Part shown: positions 1 through 7,794 of the stretch, one piece after another | Position numbering within the stretch: position 1 is the first letter of the stretch | Layout: every line of letters begins with the position of its first letter | DNA from: PWXP01 sp034005525 | GTDB taxonomy: Bacteria; Planctomycetota; Planctomycetia; Pirellulales; Thermoguttaceae | Reading direction: 5' to 3' | Assembly: GCA_034005525.1 (NCBI GenBank) | Contig: JAVEUP010000018.1 | Location: forward strand, 1-64,000 | Length of the DNA: 64,000 nt | The notes under the pieces: model-generated | Seen by the model: only the letters and a program-made list of their open reading frames with translations | What the model was told of the DNA's origin: nothing | The model's database searches: none | Position numbers and translations under genes: made by a program

Positions 1-71
1 ATCCGCGCATTGGAGCGGTTCAGGATATGGTAAACCAGACCACCTTCGATAGAACGTGCACGGCGAGGCAT
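1..71 (-). CDS. REP-associated tyrosine transposase (RAYT), N-terminal 23 codons, partial
   Basis: Read on the minus strand from the ATG at 71-69, the window edge encodes MPRRARSIEGGLVYHILNR followed by SNAR and then leaves the window. This is the characteristic start of IS200-like Y1 transposases of the RAYT family (usual pattern MPR.R....G..YHV..R.N.R). These enzymes act on short palindromic REP sequences rather than moving as insertion sequences. The HUH and Tyr catalytic motifs lie outside the window, so activity cannot be judged. Its presence fits the abundance of palindromic repeats in this window, although a link to any one family is inference. Confidence 0.72.
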   Translation of the reverse strand, partial: MPRRARSIEGGLVYHILNRSNAR

Positions 72-433
72 GAGCCCATCTTACACCAAGCCACCACCAT
101 CCGTCAACCAGAAAAAAGACTCCCGTCCCCTTTTCCAGGCCCTCCAGGCCCCAATTCTCGCGGCACCAAGGGCGTTTCTGTCCAAAGATCCACCGTCTCC
201 GCCGCGAAAACCGGCCTGTCGCACAGATTACCGAATTTCAGCTTGTCGCGAAAGGTGTTTGAACCGGTTGGGGACCAGGCTGAGCGCTGCTCCGAAAATG
301 CCAGTTCATCATCCCGGGTGCCGCGACGCGGCATAAGTGACTAGAAACGGAAGAGCCGGAACTCTTGCCGCACACCTCTCCTGCTTGAAAGTGCGCCGGC
401 CGGGCCGCATAATGGAGATTGCCGCAGGACTAT
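72..433. other. Intergenic region with a degenerate family-C palindrome
   Basis: No convincing gene. Positions about 150-222 resemble family-C elements (see 33312, 47728 and 61509): a CCAATTCTCGCGGCACCAAG block followed after about 35 nt by CCGCCGCGAAAACC, without the well-kept outer arms. Positions 341-357 carry TAGAAACGGAAGAGCC, matching the right arm of the family A/B elements, so this is a graveyard of repeat fragments. Short ORFs here fall within the repeats and have no ribosome-binding site. Confidence 0.5.
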
Positions 434-608
434 CCCGGATTATTTATGTAGGGTGACAAGGTCGCGTGAGTCCTTGGTGGGCCTGCGCAAGCCACGCCCG
501 GGCTGGTTTGCACGCCGTGCGCTGGAAGCAGGCCCGGCCACGCGACCGAAGGCCCACCAGGGTCTTGGCTTGCTTGTCACCACCCCACATCGTCATGAGT
601 CATCCGGG
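434..608. repeat. Family-E palindromic element, copy 1 (MITE-like, about 175 bp)
   Basis: The ends are imperfect inverted repeats: CCCGGATTATTTATGTAGGG on the left against the complement of CCCACATCGTCATGAGTCAT plus CCGGG on the right. Inside, GGTCGCGTGAGTCCTTGGTG is partly mirrored by CGCGACCGAAGGCCCACCAG, so the whole unit can fold into one long hairpin. A second copy with about 90% identity lies at 19792-19973. It has no coding capacity. The size and terminal inverted repeats suggest a miniature, non-autonomous mobile element. Confidence 0.7.
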
Positions 609-646
609 CTATGTTTTCACGAATCCCCGTGCTCAGGAGGATATCA

Positions 647-907
647 ATGGACCGCTCGATTTGCCGCCAATTGCTGTCCCTCTCGCTGCTCGCTGCGATT
701 CTGGCGCCGTGCAGTGCGGCGGCAGACGAGGCCCGCTACACGCTGGCGCCGGACAAAATGCAGAAGATCAGCAACCGGGCCGTCGAATTGGTCGAATCGG
801 ATGCCGGGCAGGCTGTCGTCCGCGTGGGAAACAACCGGGTGATCGTCCACGACGGGCCAGCCTCGATCGCGCTGATCGACGAGCTTGCGCGATCGTGGCG
901 CGAATAA
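647..907 (+). CDS. Small exported protein of unknown function
   Basis: I do not recognise the family. The 86-residue product starts at the ATG at 647, which follows a strong AGGAGG at 635-640; an in-frame ATG at 611 lacks such a site. Residues 1-27 form a Sec signal peptide (basic MDRSICR, hydrophobic LLSLSLLAAILAP, cleavage near CSAAADEA). The mature part of about 60 residues is polar and charged with no cysteines. The stop lies 19 nt before queE, so the two are probably co-transcribed, but nothing visible ties it to deazapurine synthesis. Confidence 0.6.
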   Translation: MDRSICRQLLSLSLLAAILAPCSAAADEARYTLAPDKMQKISNRAVELVESDAGQAVVRVGNNRVIVHDGPASIALIDELARSWRE

Positions 908-926
908 TCCAGGTTGGCGCCTCTCC

Positions 927-1637
927 ATGCGAATTGCAGAGCTATTTCGTTCCATCCAAGGCGAAGGCCGTCTTACAGGCACACAAAGCGTGTTCGTGCG
1001 CGCAAGCGGCTGCAATCTGCGCTGCGGCTATTGCGATACGCCGTTCGCCTCCTGGTCGCCGGAGGGTGAGGACCTGTCGGTCGAAGAGATCATACTGCGC
1101 GTCGAGCAGCTTGCCTCTGCCGCCGAGAATACCCGCACAGTCGAGCACGTGGTAGTGACCGGCGGCGAGCCCATGCTGTTTGCCGAACTGATCCCTCTCT
1201 GCCGGCGGCTGCGCGAGGCCGGCAAGCACGTCACCATCGAGACCGCAGGCACGCTGTACCTTCCGGTCGAGTGCGACTTGATGTCGATCAGTCCCAAGAT
1301 GCGCAATTCCACCCCGGCCGCCGCCGGCGACCCGCGCTGGACCTGGCGGCACGAAACGGTCCGCCACGCGCCGGAAGTGGTGCGGCGGCTGGTGAGCGAA
1401 TATGACTACCAGGTGAAGTTCGTCGTCGACCGGCCGGACGACCTGGAGGAAGTCGAGGCGTACCTCGCCGCGTTACCCGAGATCGACCGCGCCAAGGCCA
1501 TGCTCATGCCGCAGGGGATCGATACTGAGGAACTGGCCGAGAAAGCAGGCTGGATCGAGCCGTACTGCACTGCGCACGGCCTGGTCTTCTGCCCCCGCCG
1601 GCAAATCGAGTGGTTCGGCTCGCGACGGGGAACGTGA
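927..1637 (+). CDS. queE: 7-carboxy-7-deazaguanine synthase (radical SAM)
   Basis: Converts 6-carboxy-5,6,7,8-tetrahydropterin to 7-carboxy-7-deazaguanine in the queuosine/preQ0 pathway. The 236-residue protein opens with IAELFRSIQGEG, a QueE hallmark, followed by the 4Fe-4S/SAM motif C29-N-L-R-C33-G-Y-C36 and D37-T38, the usual Mg2+ ligand position. VVVTGGEP near residue 88 is the SAM-contacting GGE motif. MSISPK and the C-terminal FCPRRQIEWFG are also typical. The start at 927 places the conserved N-terminus correctly; the upstream 14 codons overlap the preceding gene. No other que gene is in the window. Confidence 0.93.
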   Translation: MRIAELFRSIQGEGRLTGTQSVFVRASGCNLRCGYCDTPFASWSPEGEDLSVEEIILRVEQLASAAENTRTVEHVVVTGGEPMLFAELIPLCRRLREAGKHVTIETAGTLYLPVECDLMSISPKMRNSTPAAAGDPRWTWRHETVRHAPEVVRRLVSEYDYQVKFVVDRPDDLEEVEAYLAALPEIDRAKAMLMPQGIDTEELAEKAGWIEPYCTAHGLVFCPRRQIEWFGSRRGT

Positions 1638-1655
1638 ATACCCACAGTCAGTCCT

Positions 1656-4600
1656 TCAGTCTTGGCGTAAAGCGGGCAGTAGCGGGGTGTGCAAGGCTGC
1701 TCGCACGGCCAGGCCGCCCGCGGTAAGGCCGGTGGCAAGAACGAGGCCAAGCGTACCCGCCAGCGTGCCGAAGGGAACGGCGGCGGTGCGGCTAACCAAG
1801 TGCGGGAAGACCGCAACCAGCGCGGCGAGCAGACCGACGCCGAGGCCGGCCAACAGCAGGGCGGTGTTTTCCAGCAGGACCAGGGCGGCCAGGCGGCGGC
1901 GACGGAACCCGGCGGCCCGGAGCAGGGCCAGTTCCGCGCGCCGCTCGAATACGCTGCGCATTTGCACCACGGCCAGGCCGAAGGTGCCCAACAGCAGGCC
2001 CAGCCCGCCAAGGCTCTGGAACGTGGAAAGGTACGTGTTCTGGACCGCAAGGAAGCCGGCCAACCGCTGGCCGGTCGGCTCGGCGGCGAAGCCGTAATCG
2101 CCCAGCACCGATTCGAGCGCCCGGCGAACTGCCGCGGCCTCTCCGCTGGGCGCGGTGATCAGAAAGAACCGGTAGCCGGTTACCTCGGGGAAGAGCCGCA
2201 ACAGATCCTCCTCGGCAATGAGCAAGTCGCCCTGCAGGATGCTGTTGGTCAGCATGGCGGCAATCTCCAGTTCGACCGTCTGGCCGTGGCCGTCGGTAAT
2301 CGGATACGTCTGGCCCACGCCGCCGTAGAGGTGCAGCGAGTAGGTGGCCATGTTCTTTTCCAGCGCCATGGGGATGGGAGAATCCGCTTCACGCGATGGG
2401 GGCAGTCCTCCGGCGGACTGCAAGAGCCGCCAGGGGTTCTCACGCTCCTCCGGCCTGGTTGCGGCCGTTTCGGCCCAGGCGAAGCCGCCGTGCTTGACCA
2501 GGGCAGGCGGGATGCCCAGGATGCGCGGCTGCCGCGCCTGGTACAGGTTCAGACAGCTTGCGTTATCGCCCGGCTGTAACCGAAGCGAAACGATTTTGCA
2601 CTGCCGAAGCAAGTCCTCTTGCTCCGGAGAGAATCCCAGATCGCGGCGTCCTTCGGCCGAGTTGAGGTCGTGGTAGATGGGCTGGGTGCTTTCGGCCACC
2701 AGCGCGAAACCGCCGTCGCCGCTGTGCAAACTGGGTTCGCGATCGGCGGGGTCGAGGTGGAAGGCGCTGACGGCGACGATCAGGAACGTGGCCGACGCAA
2801 CGAGGCCCACGCACAAGGTGCTCCGCGCGGGGTTGCGGGCGGCACTGCGGACGGCCAGCCGCCGCAGATTCCCGCGGCCGGCCTTCACCGCGGCGCCGGT
2901 CGCGCCCGCGCGAAGCCGGCTGCGCAGTACGAGCATCAGCCCGACCAGCACCAGCGCACCGGCCCCGAAGAAAGCGCCTGCCTGCATCTCCTCGCCAATG
3001 CGGCCGGCGGTAAGCCCCATCAGCAAGGCCAATGCAAGCAGTGCCCGGCCGACGATCGATTCCCATTGGGTTGGCTGGGCCACCGCCTCACTCTCCGACT
3101 GGACGGTTCCGGCCATCAGGCGCCTTGGCGATACGCGGGCGGCAACTCGGACCGACCACCAGATGGCCAGCGCCGCCAGGACCAGCCCGCTCAGGAAGCC
3201 CACGATCAGACTCTGCGGCGTCACATACAGCCGCAGAAACGGCGTGACCACGGCAGCGAGCCACCAGGTGCGCAGACCCAGGACCATCAGTGCGGCGTAG
3301 CCTACCCCGGCCGCGGTTCCCACAAGCGAACCGGCAGCGGCAACGAGCACCCCTTCGGCCGTGAGCAGTCGCACCACCTTGTGTTGTTGGAACCCCGTTG
3401 CCGTGAGGATTCCCAACTCGGCCGCGCGACGTTCCACCCCGAGCCGGAACAGCAGCACGATGAGCATGACGGCCGCGGCAATCAGGAAGAAGCTGAACGC
3501 AAGGAACAGCACGTTGAACGGCGTGGTTCCGGCCGCGGCGATCAACCCCTGCTCCTTGATCGGCTGAAACACGAAGCCCATTGCCTCCGGCGGTGGCGTC
3601 AGGCGGGCTTCCATCTCGGCCAGCGACATGCCGCCGGGCGGAACGAACCGCAGGCTCGTCGTTTGCCCGAACCGGCTCGACCACAGCGCCCGCCCCGTCG
3701 CCAGCGACACAAACGCCTTGGGCGTCGGGCCGTGGTCCTCCCAGTACTGCTCGTCTTCCGGGCGGACTCGCGTCGGGTCGAAGGGGAAGGGCGGGTCCCA
3801 GTCGGCCATGGTCAACTCGTCGGTAATCCCCTGCACGCGCGGCGTCAGGTTGCGGTCGGCCGCCGCGCTGCCCAGCTCCACCACCACGGCCAGCCGCTTC
3901 GCAACGGTGCGCTGCTCCGGATCGCCGTGCGTGGTTTCGGGGCTGAAGTACGTGACGTGAACCGTATCGCCTGGGACGGCATCGATCTGTTCCGCCGCCC
4001 ATTCGTTCAGCGCGATCTCGTCGTCGGCCAGCGGTCCCAGCGGCCGCCCGTCGGCCGAGTGGAAAAGCCCCAGCGGCGGCTCCAGGGAGAAATCGATGGC
4101 CGTGACGGTCGAGTATGGGATTTCGCGGGCGTGCAAAGAGGGCTGTCCCTCTTGCGCCTCGTTGCCCACCGCAATCGTGTTGGCAAGGTAGGTCAAAACG
4201 GCGTCGGCCTGACTGTCTTTGGCGACAAGTTGCCCGATCGCCGACCGGAGGGCGGCTTCAGTCGGCGGGGCCAGCAGCATTCGGTCCGAGGTGATCTGAA
4301 TGTATCCCCGCGGGGTGCGTTCAAGCCGAAGTCCGTAATCGGCCAGCCCGGGCTTGAGCAGTTCCTGCAAGCGGTCATTTGCCGTTGGGGCATTCTCGCG
4401 ATTGGAGTGTGAAGGAGACCGTCCCCCGCGCCCCGCCACGAGAATGGCGTTTGCGTGGCCGGGGCGGTCCAACCGTTCGGCGAGCCAGTCGAGCGCCACG
4501 TAAGCGTTTCGCGGCAGGTGCTGGATGGCTTGCAGGCCGAACCGGCCGAGGCCTTCGTTCGGCACGACGGCGACGACGGTCAGCCGGGCGATCCGTACGG

Positions 4601-5210
4601 TTTCGTGCCGCCGGCCCAGGGGGCTCTCGGCGGGTATGTCGCCCGGCTGCGGCAGACGCAGCAGGACCGCGTCGCCTGCCTCCACTCCCAGGGCATCGGC
4701 CGCCGCCCGGTTCAGCACCACCTGGCGCGGTCCGAGGCCGGCGGGGACGGTCCCGGTATTCGCAGAGGAGTCCTGACGATCGGCCACCGGTGCTTCATCG
4801 CGAAAATGGAGCTGTCTCCTTTGGCCCGGGCTATCTCCCAATTGCCAGAATCGTTCGTCGCATCCGACCAGGTTCACGTCGTTGACCCGCGCGGGATTGT
4901 CCGCGTCGGCATTCTCCAGGCTGGCTTCGAGCAGGATGGCCGGTACGGCCGCGTCGAAGGCCTGCTGGAACTCGGGCATCGCAGCCAGTTCATCGGCCAA
5001 CTCCTCGCGGAACAGGCGGTCGGTCATCAGCACGTGGTCGATACGCCCCAGCCGGTCGAGCACGAGGTAGCGAAGACTGCCGCGCATGGAATCGCCCACC
5101 AGCAGGGCGCCGGTGAGCACCGCGGCGGCCACCGCCACGCCGGCGGCCACGGCGAGGTGTGTGCGCCAGTAGTGGTGAAGTGAGGCGACGATTAGGCGCA
5201 ATGGCGACAT
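1656..5210 (-). CDS. Large FtsX-family ABC transporter permease
   Basis: A 1184-residue membrane protein. An N-terminal helix (about residues 20-42, LAVAAGVAVAAAVLTGALLV) is followed by a roughly 500-residue extracytoplasmic MacB-PCD-like region. A first FtsX domain (about 555-720) contains the cytoplasmic-loop motif ERRAAELGILTATGFQ, then more helices, a second soluble region, and a C-terminal FtsX domain with the parallel motif ERRAELALLRAAGFRRRR. This internal duplication is the LolCE/MacB-like double-FtsX layout. It suggests an ATP-driven export or lipoprotein-release machine, but no ATPase partner is in the window. The ATG at 5210 was chosen because the membrane anchor follows directly. 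It converges with queE, 18 bp away. Confidence 0.85.
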   Translation of the reverse strand: MSPLRLIVASLHHYWRTHLAVAAGVAVAAAVLTGALLVGDSMRGSLRYLVLDRLGRIDHVLMTDRLFREELADELAAMPEFQQAFDAAVPAILLEASLENADADNPARVNDVNLVGCDERFWQLGDSPGQRRQLHFRDEAPVADRQDSSANTGTVPAGLGPRQVVLNRAAADALGVEAGDAVLLRLPQPGDIPAESPLGRRHETVRIARLTVVAVVPNEGLGRFGLQAIQHLPRNAYVALDWLAERLDRPGHANAILVAGRGGRSPSHSNRENAPTANDRLQELLKPGLADYGLRLERTPRGYIQITSDRMLLAPPTEAALRSAIGQLVAKDSQADAVLTYLANTIAVGNEAQEGQPSLHAREIPYSTVTAIDFSLEPPLGLFHSADGRPLGPLADDEIALNEWAAEQIDAVPGDTVHVTYFSPETTHGDPEQRTVAKRLAVVVELGSAAADRNLTPRVQGITDELTMADWDPPFPFDPTRVRPEDEQYWEDHGPTPKAFVSLATGRALWSSRFGQTTSLRFVPPGGMSLAEMEARLTPPPEAMGFVFQPIKEQGLIAAAGTTPFNVLFLAFSFFLIAAAVMLIVLLFRLGVERRAAELGILTATGFQQHKVVRLLTAEGVLVAAAGSLVGTAAGVGYAALMVLGLRTWWLAAVVTPFLRLYVTPQSLIVGFLSGLVLAALAIWWSVRVAARVSPRRLMAGTVQSESEAVAQPTQWESIVGRALLALALLMGLTAGRIGEEMQAGAFFGAGALVLVGLMLVLRSRLRAGATGAAVKAGRGNLRRLAVRSAARNPARSTLCVGLVASATFLIVAVSAFHLDPADREPSLHSGDGGFALVAESTQPIYHDLNSAEGRRDLGFSPEQEDLLRQCKIVSLRLQPGDNASCLNLYQARQPRILGIPPALVKHGGFAWAETAATRPEERENPWRLLQSAGGLPPSREADSPIPMALEKNMATYSLHLYGGVGQTYPITDGHGQTVELEIAAMLTNSILQGDLLIAEEDLLRLFPEVTGYRFFLITAPSGEAAAVRRALESVLGDYGFAAEPTGQRLAGFLAVQNTYLSTFQSLGGLGLLLGTFGLAVVQMRSVFERRAELALLRAAGFRRRRLAALVLLENTALLLAGLGVGLLAALVAVFPHLVSRTAAVPFGTLAGTLGLVLATGLTAGGLAVRAALHTPLLPALRQD

Positions 5211-5315
5211 GATGATTCCCACAAGATAACGCGAGCAGCGCAGCCGGCGCATGCCGAAGCTGCGGATACCTAACGATACCCACTATACTCGAAGTCCAGG
5301 CGGGCGGGTAGCTCT

Positions 5316-5669
5316 GATGATTCAGTGCGCGAGCTGCCGCTTGCTTTGGGACCATTTGGGGGCGTTTTTTTAGCGGAGCGGCGCGAGCCGCCCGGTCTTC
5401 CCACTGTAATACCGGACGGCTCGCGCCGTGCCGCTACAAAGTAAAGGGCATTGGGCTAGCACGCAGCGGCCAATGAACAATCCGGACTAGCCGGGATGAT
5501 TCAGTGCGCGAGCTGCCGCTTGCTTTGGGACCATTTGGGGGCGTTTTTTTAGCGGAGCGGCGCGAGCCGCCCGGTCTTCCCACCGTAATACCGGACGGCT
5601 CGCGCCGTGCCGCTACAAAGTAAAGGGCATTGGGCTAGCCCCCAGCGGCTAATGAACAATCCGGACTAG
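5316..5669. repeat. Tandem duplication of a 179-bp palindrome-bearing unit
   Basis: Two nearly identical units (5316-5494 and 5495-5669) both begin GATGATTCAGTGCGCGAGCT and end AACAATCCGGACTAG, differing at only a few positions. Each carries an imperfect 24-bp inverted repeat: GCGGAGCGGCGCGAGCCGCC before a short loop and GACGGCTCGCGCCGTGCCGC after it, just behind a run of seven T. It fills the gap between the FtsX permease and the protease gene; the last bases overlap the protease stop codon at 5666-5668. Positions 5211-5315 hold the permease leader only. Confidence 0.85.
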
Positions 5670-7312
5670 CGCGGCGTGCCGATTCGCTGTGCCGTCTGCA
5701 GGCCGGCGTCGAGGACGGAGTCGTGCGAGCTTGTGGGAATGCTTGCTTGCCCTTCCCAGGCCCGCGCGGCTGTGTGCACCGAAACATCCGGCTCGACCCC
5801 GACGCGATTGTAGGGCAGCCCGTTCGGCGAGTAGAACCTGGCGGTCGTCAGCCGGACACCGGCGCCGTCGATGCTGAGGGGAAAGATGCCCTGGACCGAC
5901 CCTTTCCCGTAGGTTCGCGCACCCACCAGCGTTCCGCGGCGGTGGTCGCGGATGGCCCCCGCGAAGATCTCGGCCGCGCTGGCGCTGTTCTCGTCGATGA
6001 GTACGACCAGCGGAACGCCCCAGGTACCGCCCTTTCGCGCCGTGTAGGTGAAGTCTTCGTGGATATTGCGTCCGCGCGTGGCCACAATCAGCCCGCGGTC
6101 CAAAAACAGGTCCACCGCATCGACGGCCGTGGTGAGCAGCCCGCCGGGGTTGCCGCGGAGGTCGATGATCAGCCGGCGCATGCCCTGGCGATGGAGGTCC
6201 CACAAGGTGGCCTCGAGGTCGCGGGCGGTCGACTTCTGGAAGCAGTTGACTCGCAGGTATGCGATGCCGAAGGCGGGGTCCAGCATTTCGGCGGAATCGA
6301 TGCTCGGCACATCGACGCGGCGGCGCCGTATGTGCAGTTCGCGAGGCGACTGCCCCGGCGTGACGACCGAGACAACCACCGTACTGCCTTCCTCACCCAA
6401 GAGCAGGTTGGCCGCCTGATCGGTGTTCAGCCCCTGGATCGACTGGCCGTCGACCGTGGTGATGTGGTCGCCGGCGCGTATTCCGGCCTGATGGGCCGGG
6501 CTGCCTGTGATGACGCGGACAATCAGCAGCCGCCCGTCGTCCATCTTCAATTCGATTCCCAGTCCGACAAAATTGCCGTCGATTTGCGCGTACACTTCGC
6601 CCAACTGGTCCGGGGTTAGATAGGCGCTGTAGGTATCGAGTGCATTGGTGGCGCCGCAAAGAAATTCGAGGACAACGGCGGCGGGCGGCGCCTTCAAGCG
6701 TTGTTCGGCCAGGCACGCGGCGTCGGCGACAAACTCGCGGGCGTCGTACCGGGTGCGGAGCATTCGCGAGGCAGCCAGCTCGCCGAGGTCGCGCCGGAAT
6801 CGTTCGATGGAATCCGAATCGGCCCCGGACAGGTTCCTCGCGACGAACCCGGGATCGTCCATCGCAACCCGCAACCCTTCTAACCCTCGCTCGACAAGCT
6901 GCCGCCAATGAGGCGTCTCGACGTAATGCCCCTCGATCTTCTCCAGGACCTCGGCATAGAGCCCAAGTGCCCGGTCCAACGGCAGCTTGGCAACCGCTTC
7001 GCTGAAGCTCCGGTCGGCAAGCCTTCGCCCCAGGTCGTAATGGACCCGGACGTATTCAAATCGCTTCAGAAGCGAAGCGTCGGCAGGGTACTTGCGAATC
7101 GCATCTTCATAGTGCGAGAGGGCTTCCCCCCAGCGGTTCTCGCGTTCCAGGCGATATCCCTGCTCGAGCAGCCGGTCGATTTCGGCTGAGTGGCTTCTAA
7201 TCGAGATGGTTGTCGCTTGCTGACCGAAAACGAGTTCGGCAGCGGGGACAACGAGCAGAACAGCTAGTGCCAGAGCACAGCGCCGGCTGGCTTTGTGGAC
7301 CCAACGTGGCAT
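5666..7312 (-). CDS. Carboxyl-terminal processing protease (S41 family, PDZ domain)
   Basis: Periplasmic serine protease of the CtpA/Prc type, 548 residues from the ATG at 7312. Residues 1-32 form a signal peptide (WVHKASRRCALALAVLLVVP, cleavage near VFGQQ). A TPR-like helical pair (GYRLERENRWGEALSHYEDA) follows near residues 50-80, then a PDZ domain around 245-330 (GLGIELKMDDGRLLIVRV; AGIRAGDHITTVDGQSI). The S41 core has LRGNPGG, nucleophile S445 in ENSASAAEIF and general base K470 in TYGKGSVQ; their 25-residue spacing matches E. coli Prc S452/K477. It ends inside the second 179-bp repeat unit. An in-frame upstream ATG at 7354 would spoil the signal peptide. Confidence 0.92.
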   Translation of the reverse strand: MPRWVHKASRRCALALAVLLVVPAAELVFGQQATTISIRSHSAEIDRLLEQGYRLERENRWGEALSHYEDAIRKYPADASLLKRFEYVRVHYDLGRRLADRSFSEAVAKLPLDRALGLYAEVLEKIEGHYVETPHWRQLVERGLEGLRVAMDDPGFVARNLSGADSDSIERFRRDLGELAASRMLRTRYDAREFVADAACLAEQRLKAPPAAVVLEFLCGATNALDTYSAYLTPDQLGEVYAQIDGNFVGLGIELKMDDGRLLIVRVITGSPAHQAGIRAGDHITTVDGQSIQGLNTDQAANLLLGEEGSTVVVSVVTPGQSPRELHIRRRRVDVPSIDSAEMLDPAFGIAYLRVNCFQKSTARDLEATLWDLHRQGMRRLIIDLRGNPGGLLTTAVDAVDLFLDRGLIVATRGRNIHEDFTYTARKGGTWGVPLVVLIDENSASAAEIFAGAIRDHRRGTLVGARTYGKGSVQGIFPLSIDGAGVRLTTARFYSPNGLPYNRVGVEPDVSVHTAARAWEGQASIPTSSHDSVLDAGLQTAQRIGTPR

Positions 7313-7794
7313 GGTGTCGTCCGTGGCGGGTAGGTGCATCCTGAGTCGATCCACAGGTCCCGGCCATCGTGGGTGAAGGCCTGGGCTGTCGATGGGCGAC
7401 GTGTCGGCGGGTATGGCGTAAATGTGGGTCTAGCACCCACGCCATACTGCAATATAGGCCACGTTTGGGCAGGCGTCAAAAAACCGAGCAGTTTTTTTGC
7501 CCTCGAAATCGGCGCCAACGGCACTTCCGGAACCGCCTTCGCCGCATTACACGGGAGAAGGCAGTCCGCGTCGGTGGAATCGCTTGCGACGGTTGTTTCG
7601 CCAAGAACCGCGCGCAACAAATGTGCCGGCCGTCATGCCCCATTAAAGCACTCGCCTACGGGGATCGATCCGACGGCCAGTTGTTCGCAAGGATTGGGTA
7701 GAAAGAGCCGAATATAGGAACTATACAGGCTGACGGTGGCTGAAGTTTCGTTGTGCGCCGCCACAGGGAGAGTTCCTACACCAGGGAGGGGTTC
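7313..7794. other. Divergent intergenic region with a REP-like hairpin
   Basis: 482 bp between the divergently transcribed protease and glycosyltransferase genes, so it must hold promoters for both. At 7411-7448 a palindrome GTATGGCGTAAATGTGGGTC / TAGCACCCACGCCATACTGC can form nested stems. At 7485-7501 runs of A and T (AAAAAACC ... TTTTTTT) make an AT-rich patch. Small ORFs on both strands lack ribosome-binding sites and family resemblance, and I do not support any of them. Confidence 0.45.

Noticed and set aside
2619..4412. 597-codon open frame on the + strand
   Set aside because: Antisense to the FtsX permease, which has clear domains; low-complexity product.
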